Shown in pieces: positions 62,051 to 64,000 of a DNA stretch of 64,000 bases; within the stretch, counting starts at the first letter, position 1, and every line of letters starts with the position of its first letter. Made by a program: the position numbers and the translations under genes. The stretch lies in assembly GCF_000243075.1 (NCBI RefSeq), contig NC_016745.1, positions 2,807,001 through 2,871,000 of the forward strand. The letters are read 5' to 3'. This DNA comes from Oceanimonas sp. GK1 (lineage in GTDB: Bacteria; Pseudomonadota; Gammaproteobacteria; Enterobacterales; Aeromonadaceae). The notes beneath the pieces are model-generated. The model was not told the origin of the DNA. It did not search any database and worked only from the letters and a program-made list of their open reading frames with translations.

Positions 62051-62959
62051 ATGTGGTTTAAGAATCTGCAAGTTTACCGTTTTACCCGCCCCTTTGAGCT
62101 CAGTCTGGAAGAGCTGGAAAAACAGCTTGAAGCCATGACCTTCAGCCCCTGCGGCAGCCAGGAGCAGGCCAAATTCGGCTGGATTTCTCCCCTGGGCAAA
62201 CAGGGCCAGGCCCTGACCCACAGTGCCGGCAACCAGATTTTGCTGTGCGCCAAGAAGGAAGAAAAAATGCTGCCGGGATCGGTGGTTAACGATGAAGTGG
62301 CCGACAAGGTAGAGCAGCTGGAAGCCGAGCAGGGCCGGGCGCTGAAGAAAAAGGAAAAGGATGCCATCAAGGAAGAGGTGATCGTCAGCCTCTTGCCCCG
62401 GGCCTTCAGCCGGTTTCAGCAGACCTGGGCCTGGATCAACCCGGAAGACGGTTTCATTGCCGTGGACGCCAGCTCCGCCAAACGCGCCGAAGATCTGCTG
62501 GCACTGCTGCGCAAGTGCATCGGCAGCCTACCGGTGGTGCCCCTGGCCATGACCACGCCGCCGGAGCTGACCCTGACCGACTGGCTGAAGGAAGGTGCGG
62601 CCCCCGCCGGCTTTGCCCTGGAAGACGAAGCCGAGCTGCGTTCGGCCCTGGAGCACGGTGGTATTATTCGCGCCAAGCAGCAGGATCTGCTGAGCGACGA
62701 GATGAAGGCCCACCTCGATGCCGACAAGCTGGTAACCAAGCTGGCGCTGAACTGGAGCGACACCATCAGCTTTCTTCTGGGGGACGACATGAGCATCAAG
62801 CGGCTCAAGTTCTCGGAAGAGCTGCGCGAGCAGAATGACGACGTGACCAGTGAGGATCACGCCGCCCGCTTTGACGCCGACTTCGCCCTGGTCACCGGCG
62901 AGCTGTCCCGCTTTATTCCCGAACTGATTGAGGCCATGGGCGGCGAAGAAAACCGGTAA
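62051..62959 (+). CDS. rdgC: Recombination-associated protein RdgC
   Basis: DNA-binding ring dimer that modulates RecA and recombination. 302 residues (E. coli 303) from ATG 62051 (MWFKNLQVYRFTRPFELS). The family length and conserved SPLGKQGQALTHSAGNQILLC and RLKFSEELREQNDDV blocks are intact. Divergent from the GNAT gene. Confidence 0.95.
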   Translation: MWFKNLQVYRFTRPFELSLEELEKQLEAMTFSPCGSQEQAKFGWISPLGKQGQALTHSAGNQILLCAKKEEKMLPGSVVNDEVADKVEQLEAEQGRALKKKEKDAIKEEVIVSLLPRAFSRFQQTWAWINPEDGFIAVDASSAKRAEDLLALLRKCIGSLPVVPLAMTTPPELTLTDWLKEGAAPAGFALEDEAELRSALEHGGIIRAKQQDLLSDEMKAHLDADKLVTKLALNWSDTISFLLGDDMSIKRLKFSEELREQNDDVTSEDHAARFDADFALVTGELSRFIPELIEAMGGEENR

Positions 62960-63010
62960 CTGAGCCTTCTGAAAGACAGCTGAAAATCAGGTAAAGGGGA
63001 CGACTCCCCC

Positions 63011-63070
63011 GACACGCCGTAAATCCATCCATGGAAGCTCCGCTGCGCCCTCCCTGGCGCAGAGGGTCGG
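63011..63070 (-). repeat. Companion module of the second hairpin family
   Basis: ACACGCCGTAAATCCATCC followed by CTGCGCC-CTCC-CTGGCGCAG. Related in reverse complement to the module at 30721-30810. It lies in the 446-base rdgC-BOF gap, which otherwise contains only the next repeat and the BOF promoter region. Confidence 0.6.
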
Positions 63071-63145
63071 TGGCGCTGTTACCTTTACCCTTCCCTCTTA
63101 CCCGCAATCCAGTTGTCAGACAGCCTTCAACGGGCAACGCCAAAA

Positions 63146-63271
63146 TTTCACGAAGCAGCAGCAGGGATTGCCAGATTCGACCGTCACATGCCACGGATGG
63201 CATGTGCCGAGCGACCCATGGAGGGCTTGAAGCGTGTCGAAGAAGGCAACCCTGCTGTTGCTTCGCATTGC
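63146..63271 (-). repeat. Second hairpin repeat family, copy 2 (inverted)
   Basis: Reverse-complement relative of 30538-30662, from TTTCACGAAGCAGC to TGTTGCTTCGCATTGC. The central hairpin is CACATGCCA-CGGA-TGGCATGTG, differing from the other copy by a compensatory base pair (C-G for A-T). Confidence 0.85.
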
Positions 63272-63405
63272 TGCCCCTCATATGACCAAAGCTGTCCCAC
63301 GGTTTTCGTTTTTCAGCACGTATTCGCCTGTTATCGGCGACAGCGACGGTTTCCTTCGCGGGTGGGCACTATGGTGCTGCCATCTTTCGTGAAGGGAGCT
63401 TGCCC

Positions 63406-63819
63406 ATGCGTTACTTTTCTCTTGCCGGTCTGGTGGGTCTGTTGTGGCTGGCCGCCGGCTCCGCCTCGGCCCATGATGACAGCCGCTGGCACCGCCATGA
63501 ATATAAACGGGACTACCGTGGTGAGTATCGCAGCGAATACCGCCGCAATAATAATTTGCCCATTACCACGGTGGCCGAGGCCCGCCGCCTGGCCGACGAC
63601 AGCCGCATTATTCTCTCGGGCCATATCGTCCGGCGGCTGGACGACGACGAATATCTGTTTCGCGATGGCACCGGCACCATCAAAGTGGAAATGGACGACG
63701 ACCACTGGCGCACACTGCGCCGACACCGCCGCGACCGGCTGCTGTTATGGGCCGAGGTGGAGCGGGACAAACGCCGGGTCACGCTGGAGGTGGAACGGGT
63801 ACGGCCGGCCGGGCGATAG
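63406..63819 (+). CDS. Periplasmic BOF (YgiW/YdeI) stress-tolerance family protein
   Basis: 137 residues from ATG 63406 (GGGAG upstream). Signal peptide with cleavage near SASAH; a charged H/R/Y-rich linker (25-50); then the OB-fold core (TTVAEARRLADDSRIILSGH, FRDGTGTIKVEMDD). Members protect against peroxide, metals or antimicrobial peptides. The stop codon opens a perfect palindrome. Confidence 0.85.
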   Translation: MRYFSLAGLVGLLWLAAGSASAHDDSRWHRHEYKRDYRGEYRSEYRRNNNLPITTVAEARRLADDSRIILSGHIVRRLDDDEYLFRDGTGTIKVEMDDDHWRTLRRHRRDRLLLWAEVERDKRRVTLEVERVRPAGR

Positions 63820-63848
63820 GGTGTGTTCCGGTACCGGAACACACCCTA
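63817..63848. repeat. Perfect 32-bp palindrome at the BOF stop codon
   Basis: Two 16-base arms (TAGGGTGTGTTCCGGT and its exact complement) with no spacer. There is no T-run for a classic terminator. It could form a cruciform or a very strong hairpin, or bind a dimeric protein. Confidence 0.85.
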
Positions 63849-63865
63849 AGCTCGAAATCACCGGC

Positions 63866-63942
63866 ACATGGGAGTAAAATGCTGGCCCCGGCCGCCATCA
63901 GGTGGTGGCCTGCTGACCTGACATCAGACGAGACTCCCATGT
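63866..63942 (+). promoter_or_regulatory. Inverted repeat enclosing the trhP leader and start codon
   Basis: ACATGGGAGT (63866-63875) is the exact complement of ACTCCCATGT (63933-63942), which contains the trhP ATG. Between them lies a GGCCGCCA...TGGTGGCC hairpin. In RNA this would sequester the start region. Confidence 0.5.
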
Positions 63943-64000
63943 TTGTACCCGAATTGCTTTCTCCCGCCGGTTCCCTCAAGAACATGCGTTACGCCTTTGC
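63939..64000 (+). CDS. trhP: tRNA hydroxylation protein TrhP (YegQ, peptidase U32 family), 5' end
   Basis: Truncated by the window edge. The first 20 residues, MFVPELLSPAGSLKNMRYAF, match the very conserved start of YegQ/TrhP, which with TrhO makes ho5U34 in tRNAs. Other U32 members (RlhA, UbiU) are less likely. Confidence 0.85.
   Translation, partial: MFVPELLSPAGSLKNMRYAF

Noticed and set aside
62960-63405. Open frames of about 80-250 codons in the rdgC-BOF gap
   Set aside because: They run through the second repeat family and into the BOF gene in the wrong frame.

Overview
The window is GC-rich, gene-dense chromosome of a gammaproteobacterium. Housekeeping gene orders (rpsB-tsf-pyrH-frr-uppS-cdsA-dxr-rseP-bamA-skp-lpxD-fabZ-lpxA-lpxB-rnhB-dnaE-accA, rluE-nudJ-mnmA-hflD-purB, epd-pgk-fbaA, phoBR/pstS/pstCAB-phoU/ppk-ppx), together with ArcA, malate synthase G and very long Pst permeases, suggest an Aeromonadales-type marine or brackish bacterium (Oceanimonas/Oceanisphaera/Zobellella-like). 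That placement is inferred from gene content and order, not from a search. No prophage, transposase gene, rRNA operon or CRISPR array is visible.

Layout. 0-4.4 kb: trmO, a HepT/MntA toxin-antitoxin pair lying between trmO and proS, proS, and an ~850-bp tandem array of a multi-hairpin repeat. 4.4-10.1 kb: a patatin-like lipase, a second tandem array, tilS whose last codons come from that array, and a propeller-sensor diguanylate cyclase translationally coupled to tilS. 10.3-29.5 kb: a minus-strand superoperon from rpsB to accA covering translation factors, isoprenoid and phospholipid synthesis, outer-membrane assembly, lipid A and DNA replication. 29.7-38.9 kb: map, the tRNA/rRNA modification and purine cluster, aceK, rraA and arcA. 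39-46.5 kb: lower glycolysis (epd-pgk-fbaA), an MFS transporter and glcB. 46.8-61.3 kb: a phosphate island (phoU-pstBAC, a GcvR-like protein, ppk-ppx, tadA, tRNA-Pro, a GNAT enzyme, pstS, phoR-phoB). 61.4-64 kb: a second GNAT enzyme, rdgC, a BOF-family periplasmic protein and the start of trhP.

Regulation readable from the sequence. Four promoters of the phosphate island (pstS, pstC, ppk, phoB) carry PhoB direct repeats with 11-bp periodicity, each followed after exactly 10 nt by a -10-like hexamer, so uptake, polyphosphate storage and the PhoBR sensor form one regulon. FNR-type sites lie upstream of glcB (perfect) and arcA (one mismatch), linking oxygen control to the glyoxylate enzyme and the Arc regulator.

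The most unusual content is non-coding. A modular repeat family with at least 15 copies at six loci, all in the same orientation, combines up to five hairpins enclosed by a GGAGC/GCTCC stem. Different copies keep the stems while changing their sequence (compensatory changes), and the family forms two tandem arrays. A second hairpin family occurs as an inverted pair (30.5 and 63.2 kb) and also shows a compensatory change. Two further small dispersed elements interrupt otherwise tight operons.
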